Origin: WHTX01 sp038255145
Lineage (GTDB): Bacteria; Actinomycetota; Acidimicrobiia; Acidimicrobiales; CAIXPF01
NCBI GenBank assembly: GCA_038255145.1
Contig: JBBSLP010000025.1
Coordinates: 4,604 to 68,603, forward strand
DNA length: 64,000 nt
Direction of reading: 5' to 3'
The notes below the pieces were generated by a model, which made no database searches, was not told where the DNA came from, and saw nothing but the letters and a program-made list of their open reading frames with translations. A program made the translations under genes and the position numbers. This document shows positions 15,752 through 24,058 of the stretch, in pieces (within the stretch, counting starts at the first letter, position 1; each line of letters begins with the position of its first letter).

Positions 15752-16712
15752 CGGGACCGACGGCGGCAAACTCCTTGCGAAGCGAAGGAACTACGTCGTT
15801 CAGATAGGCCTCGAGGGCGGCCTCGTCCCACGGTGCACGTAGAGCGATGTTCACTCCCCGCGCGCCCGCCTCGACGTACCGACCCACGGTCTCCACCGCT
15901 TGGGCAGGTGTGCCCATGAGGGCACCGTTGCGCACCCGGGGTGCCATGTCCCCCCACTGCTCCACCAACCGCTGCTCGGCCCCCGCCGCGCCGGCGGCAT
16001 CGGCCGACAGCATGAACATGAGGTTGACGGTTCGATCCAGCGTGGCCGGGTCGCGGCCGATCTTCTCGCAGGCCCGGTCCATGGCCCCGCTCAGCTCGCC
16101 GTACTGCTGGGGGCTGACGTAGGCCGCGTTCCAACCGTCGGCGTAGGTGGCGGCCAGGCGCGGCGTGCGCTTGGGACCCACCCCACCGATCCAGATGGGC
16201 AGGCGCCGCCCGCCGACAGGCGGGGGCAGGCACGAGGCGTCCTCGGTCCGGTAGTACGTGCCCTCGAACGTCGTGCGCTCCTGGGTGAGCAGGGAGCGGA
16301 TCAGCTGCACCCCCTCCTCGAGCATCTCGAAGCGGGTGCCCAGGGGCGGGAAGTCGTAGCCGTAGGCCGCCGCCTCCCACTCGTGCCAACCGGCGCCCAG
16401 GCCGAGCTCGAAACGGCCCCCGGAGATGTGGTCGAGCGTGGTGGCCGCCTTGGCCAGTAGGGCGGGGTTGCGGTAGCCGATGTAGAAGACCAGGCAGCCG
16501 ATGCGGGCGTGCCTGGTGTCGGCGCACAGGGCCCCCAGGGTGGCGATGGCCTCGAAGTGGTCCACCGTGCCCCCCGCCGGCGGCGCCTCGTAGAGGTGGT
16601 CCCAGGCCGAGATCCAGTCGAGCCGGGCGTCGTCGAGGCGACGCCACGTGGCCCGCATGGTGGCCATGTCCATGTTCTGCTGCCCGACGTGGGCCCCCAG
16701 GGAGAGCGGCAT
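15747..16712 (-). CDS. LLM class F420-dependent oxidoreductase
   Basis: Luciferase-like TIM-barrel enzyme of 321 aa; this subgroup (F420-dependent, TIGR03560-like) is common in actinobacteria. Landmarks: ISAWDHLYEAP, TRHARIGCLVFYIGYRNPAL, LDHISGGRFELGLGAGWHEWE and LPIWIGGVGPKRTPRLAATYADGWN (given in two parts: LPIWIGGVGPKRTP and RLAATYADGWN). ATG 16712 lies 8 nt after a TAGGGT box (16721-16726), fitting a leaderless mRNA. Cofactor choice (F420 versus FMN) is inference from the subgroup; substrate unknown. Confidence 0.9.
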   Translation of the reverse strand: MPLSLGAHVGQQNMDMATMRATWRRLDDARLDWISAWDHLYEAPPAGGTVDHFEAIATLGALCADTRHARIGCLVFYIGYRNPALLAKAATTLDHISGGRFELGLGAGWHEWEAAAYGYDFPPLGTRFEMLEEGVQLIRSLLTQERTTFEGTYYRTEDASCLPPPVGGRRLPIWIGGVGPKRTPRLAATYADGWNAAYVSPQQYGELSGAMDRACEKIGRDPATLDRTVNLMFMLSADAAGAAGAEQRLVEQWGDMAPRVRNGALMGTPAQAVETVGRYVEAGARGVNIALRAPWDEAALEAYLNDVVPSLRKEFAAVGPV

Positions 16713-16720
16713 GGGCCGGG

Positions 16721-16726
16721 ACCCTA
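16721..16726 (-). promoter_or_regulatory. -10 box for the LLM oxidoreductase (leaderless)
   Basis: TAGGGT on the minus strand, 8 nt before the ATG at 16712. Confidence 0.5.
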
Positions 16727-16782
16727 GCCCGGCCCATGCACGCCGCCGCGGGGTTCTGGCGGTGTTGCGGAACGCCCTGGCG

Positions 16783-17430
16783 TCAGGGGGCGACGACGCT
16801 GCCCGACAACTGGCGATAGGCGTGGGCGGTGGCGATGTAGGACAGCGGGATGGTGGCCAGCAGGCCGACGCCGCAGAGGATGAGGCCGATCAGGTTCACT
16901 CCGAAGTAGGCGAGGCCGAAGACGATCACCTTGCCCATGTGGGGCTTGGTCATCTCCCACGAGCGCTTCAGGGCATCGACGCCGCCCAGGTTCTGCTCGA
17001 CGCAGGCGAAGGACCAGAACGCGAGCATGGCCCCGAGGATGAGGCCGGGGATGATGCACAGCACGAGGCCGACGCCGACCACGAGGCCGTAGATGATGGC
17101 GCCCACGACGAACGGGCCGATGTTCTCGAAGCCGAAGACGGCGCCGGGCTCGGGCCGCCCACCGTTGACGACGACGAGGGCGGCTCGGACCAGGCCACGG
17201 GTCATGACCTGGGAGACCACGAAGCCGATGACGACGAAGATGAGCTTGAGGAACGTGTTGTCGAACACGTTGCCCAGGAGGTTGACCACTGCGCTCGCCG
17301 CCCACACCAACAACGTGAGGATGATCATGGGGCCGGCGTTCTGCTTGAACTTGTCCCAGCCGTAGCTGAACGCCGCACCGACGTCTAGCCCTGCCGCAGG
17401 GCTGGGTTGGTAGGGCGGGGGCATGGCCAT
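16783..17430 (-). CDS. Polytopic membrane protein, glycerophosphoryl-diesterase-membrane-domain/DUF975-like
   Basis: 215 aa with about five or six hydrophobic helices (PMIILTLLVWAASAVVNLLG, LIFVVIGFVVSQVMTRGL, GAIIYGLVVGVGLVLCIIPG, VFGLAYFGVNLIGLILCGV). A short Pro-rich head and the phrase LDVGAAFSYGWDKFKQN are typical of actinobacterial proteins of this kind, whose role is unknown. ATG 17430 is supported by GAGGAG 6 nt upstream; a longer frame reaching 17505 lacks such a site. It is divergent from the LLM-type gene at 17559. Confidence 0.82.
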   Translation of the reverse strand: MAMPPPYQPSPAAGLDVGAAFSYGWDKFKQNAGPMIILTLLVWAASAVVNLLGNVFDNTFLKLIFVVIGFVVSQVMTRGLVRAALVVVNGGRPEPGAVFGFENIGPFVVGAIIYGLVVGVGLVLCIIPGLILGAMLAFWSFACVEQNLGGVDALKRSWEMTKPHMGKVIVFGLAYFGVNLIGLILCGVGLLATIPLSYIATAHAYRQLSGSVVAP

Positions 17431-17558
17431 GGAAGTCTCCTCTGAAGCCGGTCGAACGTCAGCCGAATCGCACGTCAACGTAGTGCCCAGCTCGTCGAGA
17501 GACACGGACTGTGGCAGCGTTGGCCCGCTCGGTCGGGGCCGGTCAGGGGGAGCAGGTG

Positions 17559-18527
17559 ATGGTCGAAGGGTCCATGACGAAAGAACCGCCCGGCGTGCGG
17601 GTGGGCATCAGCCCCCCGGAGCGCTTCTTCAGGGACGGCGTGGACGAGCGCCGCGCCCTCATGGAGGGCATCGCCGCCGCCGGCATCGATGGCGTGCTCT
17701 ACGCCGACCACGTCAGCTTCCGGGGTGGGCACGGCATGGAGGCCCTGGTGCTCATGGCCGGCCTGTCCCAGCTCGAAGCGAGCCTGGGCCTGCACGTGGG
17801 GGTGTACCTCCTGCCCCTGCGCAACCCGGTGACGGTGGCCCGCAGCATCTCGACCCTGTGCCAGCTGGCCCCGGGGCGACTCGTGCTCGGTGTGGGCATC
17901 GGCGGCGAGGACCGCCACGAGATCGAGGTGTGCGGCATCGACCCCCGCACCCGGGGACGACGCTGCGACGAGTCCCTGGGCCTGCTGCGGCGACTCCTGT
18001 CCGGCGAGGCCGTCGACCACGATGGCGAGTTCTTCCAGGTGCAGGACTGTCGCATCCTGCCTGCCCCCTCGCCGGCCGTGCCCCTGCTCGTCGGCGGCCG
18101 CTCCGACGCCGCTGTGCGCCGGGCGGGCCGTTCCGGTGACGGCTGGCTGGCCACGTGGTGCTCGGCCACCCGCTTCGCCCAGGCCATGGAGCTGTGCGAC
18201 GAGACCGCGGCCTCGGTGGGCCGGGCCGCTCCCGCCTGGCGCCACAAGCTGCAGGCCTGGGTGGGCCTGGGCGCTGACCGTGACCAGGCCCGCAGCCACG
18301 TGCGGCAGGCCATGGAGGCGTTCTACCGCACCCCCTTCGCCGCCTTCGAGCGCTACACCCCCTACGGCACCCCCCACGACGTGGCCGAGGCCCTGGCGCC
18401 CTTCCTCGACATCGGGGTGCGCGAGTTCGACCTCACCCCCTGCGCGGGGTCGAGCGACGAGGCCGTGGCCGGATCGGCCGAGGTGAAGCGCCTGCTGGCC
18501 GCTCACGTGGGTGCGCTGTCGAGCTGA
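17559..18527 (+). CDS. LLM class flavin-dependent oxidoreductase
   Basis: Luciferase-like TIM-barrel enzyme of about 322 aa: GVRVGISPPERFFRDGVDER, DGVLYADHVSFRGGHGMEAL, LGLHVGVYLLPLRNPVTVAR, LAPGRLVLGVGIGGEDRHE and VPLLVGGRSDAAVRRAGRSG. FMN or F420 could be the cofactor. ATG 17559 has GGGGGAG 6 nt upstream; ATG 17574 is an alternative. It heads a run of plus-strand genes ending at 21609, but the following genes have their own promoters. Confidence 0.87.
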   Translation: MVEGSMTKEPPGVRVGISPPERFFRDGVDERRALMEGIAAAGIDGVLYADHVSFRGGHGMEALVLMAGLSQLEASLGLHVGVYLLPLRNPVTVARSISTLCQLAPGRLVLGVGIGGEDRHEIEVCGIDPRTRGRRCDESLGLLRRLLSGEAVDHDGEFFQVQDCRILPAPSPAVPLLVGGRSDAAVRRAGRSGDGWLATWCSATRFAQAMELCDETAASVGRAAPAWRHKLQAWVGLGADRDQARSHVRQAMEAFYRTPFAAFERYTPYGTPHDVAEALAPFLDIGVREFDLTPCAGSSDEAVAGSAEVKRLLAAHVGALSS

Positions 18528-18588
18528 GCGGGCGCCCGGTCAGCGATCGGCGCCGGCGGGGGTGACGTGGCAGGGGCGGCCCGCTGGG

Positions 18589-18594
18589 TACGAT
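18589..18594 (+). promoter_or_regulatory. -10 box (leaderless) for the gene at 18603
   Basis: TACGAT, 8 nt before the ATG at 18603. Confidence 0.5.
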
Positions 18595-18602
18595 CCCGCC
18601 CC

Positions 18603-19073
18603 ATGACGACCCCGGCCCCCGCCAGCGATACCAAGCGGCCCTCCAAGCCCCGGCGCCGCCTCAAGGGACGTGCCCTGGTGGTGGTCGGCGTGATCGTGGC
18701 CCTGGTCGTCCTGGTGCCCGCCGCCCTGGCCTTCCTCAACCGGGGCGGTGGCGGCGACTCGGCGGGGTCGGCGGACACGGTGCGCACCCAGCTGGTGGAT
18801 GGTCTCGCTGACGCCCAGCGCACCGCGCAGCGCGCTGACGGCAAGGTGATCGATGTCGAGGCCCTGCGTCCCGAGCTCGAGAAGGTGTCCTCGGGGTGGG
18901 TCGTGGACCTGGCCACCACCGACGACCGGGCCACGGTGGGCGTGGCCGCCCGCAAGCTCACCGAGCCGCTGTGCCTGTTGATCTGGACGGCCGTGGGTGG
19001 GCCCAGGACGGCGACCGTCACTGACCCCAACCTGCCCTGTGACCCGCAGATCGCGCTGATCGCCGCTCGGTGA
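18603..19073 (+). CDS. Hypothetical single-pass membrane protein with exported domain
   Basis: 156 aa: a basic cytoplasmic head (SDTKRPSKPRRRLKGRA), one transmembrane helix (VVVGVIVALVVLVPAALAFL) and an extracytoplasmic region of about 105 residues with two cysteines (C in EPLCLLIW and in NLPCDPQ) that could form a disulfide. Not recognised. Followed by the OmpA-like gene, so an envelope role is plausible but inferred only from position. Confidence 0.72.
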   Translation: MTTPAPASDTKRPSKPRRRLKGRALVVVGVIVALVVLVPAALAFLNRGGGGDSAGSADTVRTQLVDGLADAQRTAQRADGKVIDVEALRPELEKVSSGWVVDLATTDDRATVGVAARKLTEPLCLLIWTAVGGPRTATVTDPNLPCDPQIALIAAR

Positions 19074-19140
19074 CGGCAAGCTGGTAGCGCGGACCTCGGA
19101 AGGAACGGGCCTTCGAAGGTATGACGGCGGGTGGATCCCC

Positions 19141-19797
19141 ATGGAGCGTGCGGCCGCGGTGCTGGTCGGCGTGGTGGGCCTGGTCCTGCTCACGGCGGCG
19201 GCGTTGGCGTGGAGCTGGACGGGCGAGGTGAACGACGGCGGTGGGGTCGAGGTGCTGGCCCTGCAGGCCGGCGCGCCCCCGGGGCCCGCGGCGGGCCCGC
19301 AACCCTCGGCCGAGGACCTCATGGCCCTGGTGCGGCCAGCCACGACCGTGCCGGCGCCCAGCACCAGCGCGGCCCCGGCTCCAGCCGGTACGACCCCGGC
19401 CGTGACGGCGGCGCCGCTCCCGGTGCCCCCCGAGGTGGCGGCCATCGTGGCCGAGATCTCCGGAGGTGGCATCCGCTTCGACGTCGGCCACGCCGAGCTC
19501 GACGAGCGGGCCCGGGGCCTGCTCGACCGGTTGGCCCCCCTGCTGGTGGGTCGCCCCGATGTGGTGGTGGCCGTGCGGGGCCACACCGACAGCACGGGCA
19601 GTGACGAGGTCAACCGGGTGCTGTCGGCCCAGCGGGCCCAGGCCGTGGCCACCTACCTGGTGGCCCGGGGTGTCGGCCCGGCCCAGGTGCAGGCGGCTGG
19701 CGTGGGTCCGGCCGAGCCCGTCGCCGACAACGCCACCCCCGACGGTCGGGAGCTGAACCGGCGCAGCGACGTCGTCGTCGATGGCGGGTCGTCGTGA
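19141..19797 (+). CDS. OmpA-family (peptidoglycan-binding) protein
   Basis: 218 aa with an N-terminal membrane anchor (AAAVLVGVVGLVLLTAAALAW), a Pro/Ala/Thr-rich linker and a C-terminal OmpA/MotB-like domain (about 105-212): GGGIRFDVGHAELDERARGL, VVVAVRGHTDSTGSDEVNR, LSAQRAQAVATYLVARGV, and GRELNRRSDVVV. GHTDSTG and the R at LNRR are peptidoglycan-binding signatures. It probably binds the cell wall from the outer face of the membrane. It overlaps the next gene by four bases (GTGA), so they are coupled. Confidence 0.9.
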   Translation: MERAAAVLVGVVGLVLLTAAALAWSWTGEVNDGGGVEVLALQAGAPPGPAAGPQPSAEDLMALVRPATTVPAPSTSAAPAPAGTTPAVTAAPLPVPPEVAAIVAEISGGGIRFDVGHAELDERARGLLDRLAPLLVGRPDVVVAVRGHTDSTGSDEVNRVLSAQRAQAVATYLVARGVGPAQVQAAGVGPAEPVADNATPDGRELNRRSDVVVDGGSS

Positions 19798-20393
19798 TCG
19801 ACCTGCTCGGCCGCATCTCGGTCTTCATGGTCGCGGCCTTCGCCCTGGGCGTGGTGGTGGGTTGGCTGTTCTGGCGCTCGGGGCGGGTGTCGGTGCCCTC
19901 GGCCCGGTGGCGGGCGTTGCACCGCGATCAGGAGGTCACCGCCGGCCTGCTGGCCGGGGCCCAGGCCGAACGGGACGAGCTGAGGGTCTCGTTGCTGGGG
20001 GCTGCCGCGCAACTCGAGCGGCTCCACGTGCGCGCCGCGGTGGCGGATCGTGACCGCGACGCCGCCCGCTTGGAGCGATCCCTGGTGGTCGCCGAGCTGG
20101 CCGAGGCGGGTGAGCACCTGGAACAGGTCCGGGCCCAGGCCCACCACCTGCAGCGGCGGGTGACCGAGCTGTCCCTGCTCAGCTCGCGCCGCCACGCCGT
20201 GGACCCGCCGCCGCCCCTGGTGCCGGGGCGGGCGGCCCCGCCGTGGCCCCGCCCGCCGGTACCCGCCGCGACCCTCCCCCCCGCCGCCACCGCTCCTGCG
20301 GCTGCGGCCGCAGGGAACGGGGCTGCTGGCAACGGGGCTGCTGGCAACGGGGCCGCGACCAGGCCTCGTCTGCCCCCCATGCCCCGACCCTGA
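19794..20393 (+). CDS. Membrane-anchored coiled-coil protein, unknown function
   Basis: 199 aa. GTG 19794 overlaps the stop of the OmpA-like gene. One N-terminal helix (ISVFMVAAFALGVVVGWLFW) is followed by a predicted coiled coil (about 45-125, rich in Arg/Glu/Leu/Ala) and a Pro/Ala tail that ends in three GNGAA units encoded by 15-bp repeats. Not recognised; the coupling suggests it works with the OmpA-like protein, perhaps as an envelope scaffold. Confidence 0.75.
   Translation: MIDLLGRISVFMVAAFALGVVVGWLFWRSGRVSVPSARWRALHRDQEVTAGLLAGAQAERDELRVSLLGAAAQLERLHVRAAVADRDRDAARLERSLVVAELAEAGEHLEQVRAQAHHLQRRVTELSLLSSRRHAVDPPPPLVPGRAAPPWPRPPVPAATLPPAATAPAAAAAGNGAAGNGAAGNGAATRPRLPPMPRP
20313..20357. 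repeat. Three 15-bp repeats encoding GNGAA
   Basis: Copies at 20313-20327, 20328-20342 and 20343-20357 (consensus GGCAACGGGGCTGCT, outer copies with 1-3 changes). Confidence 0.85.
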
Positions 20394-20485
20394 TCCGCCT
20401 GGTCGGTGCCCGGGCCCCTGTCGCCCGAACGATCTGGCGCCATCGGGGCACGGAGCCCGACGGCGGGTCCGGCACCGGCTGCCGC

Positions 20486-20491
20486 TAACGT
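20486..20491 (+). promoter_or_regulatory. -10 box for the Rpf-like gene
   Basis: TAACGT, about 42 nt before the chosen GTG start at 20533. Confidence 0.4.
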
Positions 20492-20532
20492 GGCTCGTCT
20501 TGGCCGGCGCGACGCAGGCTGCAGGAACTTCC

Positions 20533-21609
20533 GTGGACCCCCTCCGACCGCAGACCCGCCTCCGCCGCCGGGTCCGGGGTGGGCTCGGAGCGGCCCTCGT
20601 CGTGGCCGTGCTGCTCGGGGGCCTGCCCGCCGGTGCCGTGGCGTCCCAGAGCGTCGCCGTCTCGGTGGACGATGCCGAGGCCCGGGTCAGCGCCCTGGTC
20701 GACGAGCGGGCCAGCGCCGAATCCCGCCTGGCCTCGGCCGAGGACGAGCTGGCCGCGGTGACCGCCCGCCTCGACGAGCTGTCGGGCCGGTCCCGCGACG
20801 TCGTCGACCAGATGGGCAAGGCCCAGCAGCAGGCGTCCAGGTTGGCCGTCGACGCCTACGTGCAGGGCAGCAACGACGACGAACTGCGCACGCTCGACGC
20901 CAGCACGGCCACTGCCGCCGCCCTGCGCATGCACCTGACCACCGGTCGCCTCGACCAGGCCCGCGAGGCCGCCGCCCAGCTGCTGTCCCTGCGGGGTGAG
21001 GTCGACGCCGAGCTGGTCGACCTCAGCGTCACGGTGGCCCAGCTGCGCCAGGGCGTGGCCGACGCCCAGCAGGACCTGGCCGGGATCATCGCCGCCGAGC
21101 TCTACGCCGCTTCCCAGCTCGACGAGGCCCGGGCCGAGGCAGATCGGGCCGCAGCCGCCGAGGCCGAGCGGGAGGCCACGGCCCGGGCCCAGGCCGCCGA
21201 GGCCAATCGGGCCGCCGCCAGCGCCGCCGGCGAAGAGCAGGCAGCCCAGGCCCGTGCGGACGAAGAACCCGCACCGGTCACGTCGTCGGCTTCGTCGAGC
21301 TCATCGTCGCCGGGCTCATCGTCGCCGGGCTCATCGTCCTCGGGCTCGTCGGCTGCCCTGCCCTCGGTGCCGGTGCAGACCGACGGCTGGGAGCAGTTGC
21401 GTCAGTGCGAGTCGGGCGGCAACTACCAGTCGCGCAGCAACTCGCTCTACCGCGGTGCCTACCAGTTCGGCTACAGCACCTGGGAGTCGGTGGGGGGCAC
21501 CGGTGATCCCGCCGATGCCCCGCCCGCGGAGCAGGACGCCCGGGCCTACGCCCTGTACCTGCTGCGGGGGGCGTCGCCGTGGCCCGAGTGCGGCCGCTAC
21601 CTGCTCTGA
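20533..21609 (+). CDS. Secreted coiled-coil protein with Rpf-like transglycosylase domain
   Basis: About 358 aa. Signal peptide (RVRGGLGAALVVAVLLGGLP, then AGAVAS), a long coiled-coil region as in cell-wall hydrolase regulators (about 30-220), a Ser/Pro/Gly linker and a C-terminal Rpf-like transglycosylase domain: WEQLRQCESGGNYQSRS with catalytic Glu in CESGGNY, then GAYQFGYSTWESVGG and ARAYALYLL. Rpf domains cleave peptidoglycan glycan strands and help growth resumption and daughter-cell separation. GTG 20533 is chosen for AGGA 7 nt upstream and a clean signal peptide; a TTG at 20500 is also in frame. Confidence 0.88.
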   Translation: MDPLRPQTRLRRRVRGGLGAALVVAVLLGGLPAGAVASQSVAVSVDDAEARVSALVDERASAESRLASAEDELAAVTARLDELSGRSRDVVDQMGKAQQQASRLAVDAYVQGSNDDELRTLDASTATAAALRMHLTTGRLDQAREAAAQLLSLRGEVDAELVDLSVTVAQLRQGVADAQQDLAGIIAAELYAASQLDEARAEADRAAAAEAEREATARAQAAEANRAAASAAGEEQAAQARADEEPAPVTSSASSSSSSPGSSSPGSSSSGSSAALPSVPVQTDGWEQLRQCESGGNYQSRSNSLYRGAYQFGYSTWESVGGTGDPADAPPAEQDARAYALYLLRGASPWPECGRYLL

Positions 21610-21622
21610 CGTCTGACGGCGG

Positions 21623-23044
21623 TCAGCTCCGCCGATCGCCCTCAGGCCGCTCGGCGTCGTCGTCGACCGCTGGATCCCCATCGGACGCCGTGTCGGATCC
21701 GGGCGGCGGCAGCGAGGTCTCGGTGTCGGACAGCGCCGTGTCGCTCTCCGGCGCCGGCACGTCCGTCTCCTCGGGACGGGCACCTGCCCGGTCGAGGGGG
21801 GTCTCGGCTACCTCGGTGGTCACGGTGACCTCGACGTCGGCCACGGCGTCACCGTCGGTGTCGACGCGATGGGTCCGCTGGCGGCGCCACAGCCGGGAAC
21901 GGCGCGGCGGCCGGGTCAGGCGGCTCTCGACGACCTCGTGACGGCCGATGAGGGAGGAGCCCAGGGCCGTGCCCGTGGCCGCCAGGGGCAGGGCCAGCAG
22001 CGCTCCCACCGGCCCCAGCAGGGCGGCGCCGGCGATGACCGAACCGAAGGCCACGGCCGGGTGGATGTCCATGGTGTGGGCGGTGACCCGGGGGGCCAAC
22101 AGGTAGTTCTCGATCTGCTGGTAGACGGCCACGACGGCCAGCACCCACAGCCCGTCCACCGGTCGGGCGGCCACGGCGATGGCCAGCGGCACGAAGCCGG
22201 CGATGTAGGTGCCGACGACGGGCACGAACTGGGACACGAACCCCACCCAGATGGCCAGCACCAGAGGCGAGGGCACCCCGATGATCTGGAAGGCGACCCA
22301 GTGGAAGACGGCGGAGGCCAGGGCGAGCACGGCCCGGGAGTAGATGTAGCCGCCGGTCTTGACGATGCCCAGCTCCCACACGTGGAGGATCTCGCGCTGC
22401 TGGGTGGGCGGGAAGATGGAGCACACGGTGCGGCGCAGGCGGGGCCCGTCGGCCACCAGGTAGAAGGTGAACAGCGCCACGGTGAGCAGCTCGAAGAGCA
22501 GGGACACGAGCTGGGCGCCGACGGACAGGATGTTGGGGGCGAGCTGAGTGGCCAGGTTGCCCAGCCGGCCGCCGGCGTTGAACTCGGCGATCAGGTCGTC
22601 GAACTCGAGGTTGGCCTCGAAGGTGCGGTTGATCCAGTCCTGGGTGCTGGTGATGTACGCCGGACCCTGCTCGATGAGCTCGGTCACCTGCTCGGCGATC
22701 AGGCGCCCCATCAGGAAGATGAACCCCGCCCCGAGGAGCAGCACGATCAGGAACGTGAGCAGGGTGCCCGCGCTGCGACGCACCCCCAGTCGCTCGAGCC
22801 GGTTGACCGCCGGTTCGAGGGCGAAGGACGCCACCAGGGAGACCAGGATCAGGGTGAGCATGGAGCGCAGCTGCAGCAGCATCCAGCCCACGACGATGAA
22901 GGTGCCCAGGCCCACGAAGAACAGCAGGACAGCCCGTCCCAGCCACGGGGGCCGGGGGATCGGCGTTGCCGGCGCGGCGGTCCTGCCGGCGTCTGGTTCG
23001 GCGCCGTGGGCGTGCTCGGGCGGGGTGGTGACGGCCTCGGTCAT
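21623..23044 (-). CDS. AI-2E family transporter (PerM/YdgG-like)
   Basis: 473 aa polytopic membrane protein. Core of the family: MLLQLRSMLTLILVSLVASF, LLTFLIVLLLGAGFIFLMGR, GFVSQFVPVVGTYIAGFVPL and NYLLAPRVTAHTMDIHP. Family members move autoinducer-2 or act as Na+/H+ antiporters; many have unknown cargo. The C-terminal 90 residues are an acidic, Thr/Val/Glu-rich tail not part of the fold. It lies 14 bp after the nuclease gene in the same direction, so it is probably the last gene of the minus-strand operon from 27561. Confidence 0.9.
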   Translation of the reverse strand: MTEAVTTPPEHAHGAEPDAGRTAAPATPIPRPPWLGRAVLLFFVGLGTFIVVGWMLLQLRSMLTLILVSLVASFALEPAVNRLERLGVRRSAGTLLTFLIVLLLGAGFIFLMGRLIAEQVTELIEQGPAYITSTQDWINRTFEANLEFDDLIAEFNAGGRLGNLATQLAPNILSVGAQLVSLLFELLTVALFTFYLVADGPRLRRTVCSIFPPTQQREILHVWELGIVKTGGYIYSRAVLALASAVFHWVAFQIIGVPSPLVLAIWVGFVSQFVPVVGTYIAGFVPLAIAVAARPVDGLWVLAVVAVYQQIENYLLAPRVTAHTMDIHPAVAFGSVIAGAALLGPVGALLALPLAATGTALGSSLIGRHEVVESRLTRPPRRSRLWRRQRTHRVDTDGDAVADVEVTVTTEVAETPLDRAGARPEETDVPAPESDTALSDTETSLPPPGSDTASDGDPAVDDDAERPEGDRRS

Positions 23045-23057
23045 CGGTCGCCCCCGA

Positions 23058-23966
23058 TCAGGCGACGTGGCGCAGGCCGGGCGCGCCCACGGGGTTCCAC
23101 CCGTCGGCCACCCGGGCCCCCAGGTCGGCCAGACCCTCGGTGCAGCGGTCGAGGAAGGGGCACCAGGCGCACAGCACGCCGGGGCGGGGTTCGAACTCGG
23201 CTCCGGCCAGGCGGCGTCCGACCTCGCCCCACGTGCCGGCCAACCGGCTCACGGCCGCCTCGGTGGCCTCGACCGTGGCCTCGACCTCGATGGTGCGGGG
23301 GCCGGTCAGGTAGAGCAGGCGGGCCCGCACCGGGCGTCGACCGGTGGTGACGGCCACGGCGGCCGCGTAGAGCAGGACCTGCTCGAGCTTGGGGGCCACG
23401 TGCTGCTCCCGGGGAGGGCGGCCGGACTTGTAGTCCGTCACCACCAGCCCGTCGGCCGTCTGGTCGACGCGGTCGACGATGCCCACGAAGGGCACGCCGC
23501 CGAGCTCGACGGTGACCCGCTGCTCGGTGCCGTGCACCTCGACGGCGCCGGGGTCCTCGAGCTTCCACAGGCCCTCGACGGCCCGCCACACCCGCCACTT
23601 GAAGTCACGCACGCCGGCGGCGTCGAGACCGAGGGCGGCGAAGTCGGTCTCTTCGACGAAGCCGCCCCATGCCGCCGCGGCCAGGGCCCGGGCCCGCTCG
23701 AGGGTGCGGTCGGTGCCGGCCTCGTTCAACAGCTGCTCCAGCACCAGGTGGGCGAACGTGCCGACGACGGCGGGCACCCCGGGGGGATCCTCGAGGCGTT
23801 CGACGTAGCGGAGCTGCCAACGCCGGGGGCACTGCTCGAAGGTGCTGGCCGAGGAGGGGGAGAGGTGGGGCGGACCGCTCGGCGCGGCCACCTCGACCGC
23901 GGGCGCGACGGGCTGACCATCCCCGCTCTCCGCGTCGATCGCCACGTCGTCCACCATCACCGCCAT
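23058..23966 (-). CDS. PD-(D/E)XK nuclease with Fe-S cluster motif (RecB/AddB C-terminal type)
   Basis: About 302 aa, a stand-alone RecB-family exonuclease. The catalytic region is intact: GTFAHLVLEQLL (His), GIVDRVDQ (Asp) and VVTDYKSGRP (D-x-K). Four cysteines at about residues 46 (EQCPRRW), 266, 269 and 275 (CAWCPFLDRC) match the 4Fe-4S staple of AddB/Cas4-like nucleases. ATG 23966 has GAGG 8 nt upstream; GTG 24005 is the longer choice. It follows the SbcC-like gene by about 93 bp on the same strand, so it may supply nuclease activity to that system. Confidence 0.88.
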   Translation of the reverse strand: MAVMVDDVAIDAESGDGQPVAPAVEVAAPSGPPHLSPSSASTFEQCPRRWQLRYVERLEDPPGVPAVVGTFAHLVLEQLLNEAGTDRTLERARALAAAAWGGFVEETDFAALGLDAAGVRDFKWRVWRAVEGLWKLEDPGAVEVHGTEQRVTVELGGVPFVGIVDRVDQTADGLVVTDYKSGRPPREQHVAPKLEQVLLYAAAVAVTTGRRPVRARLLYLTGPRTIEVEATVEATEAAVSRLAGTWGEVGRRLAGAEFEPRPGVLCAWCPFLDRCTEGLADLGARVADGWNPVGAPGLRHVA

Positions 23967-24058
23967 CCTGTCATCCTCGCTGGGTTCGGGCGCCCGGGGC
24001 GCCACCGTGGTCCATCGACCACCGTTCTACTCAGCAGGTGTGACAGCGACGCGGATGC

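Noticed and set aside
20533..21609. Possible cyclic-di-AMP (ydaO-type) riboswitch before the Rpf-like gene
   Set aside because: Such switches precede Rpf genes in some actinobacteria, but the likely leader here is only about 35 nt, too short.
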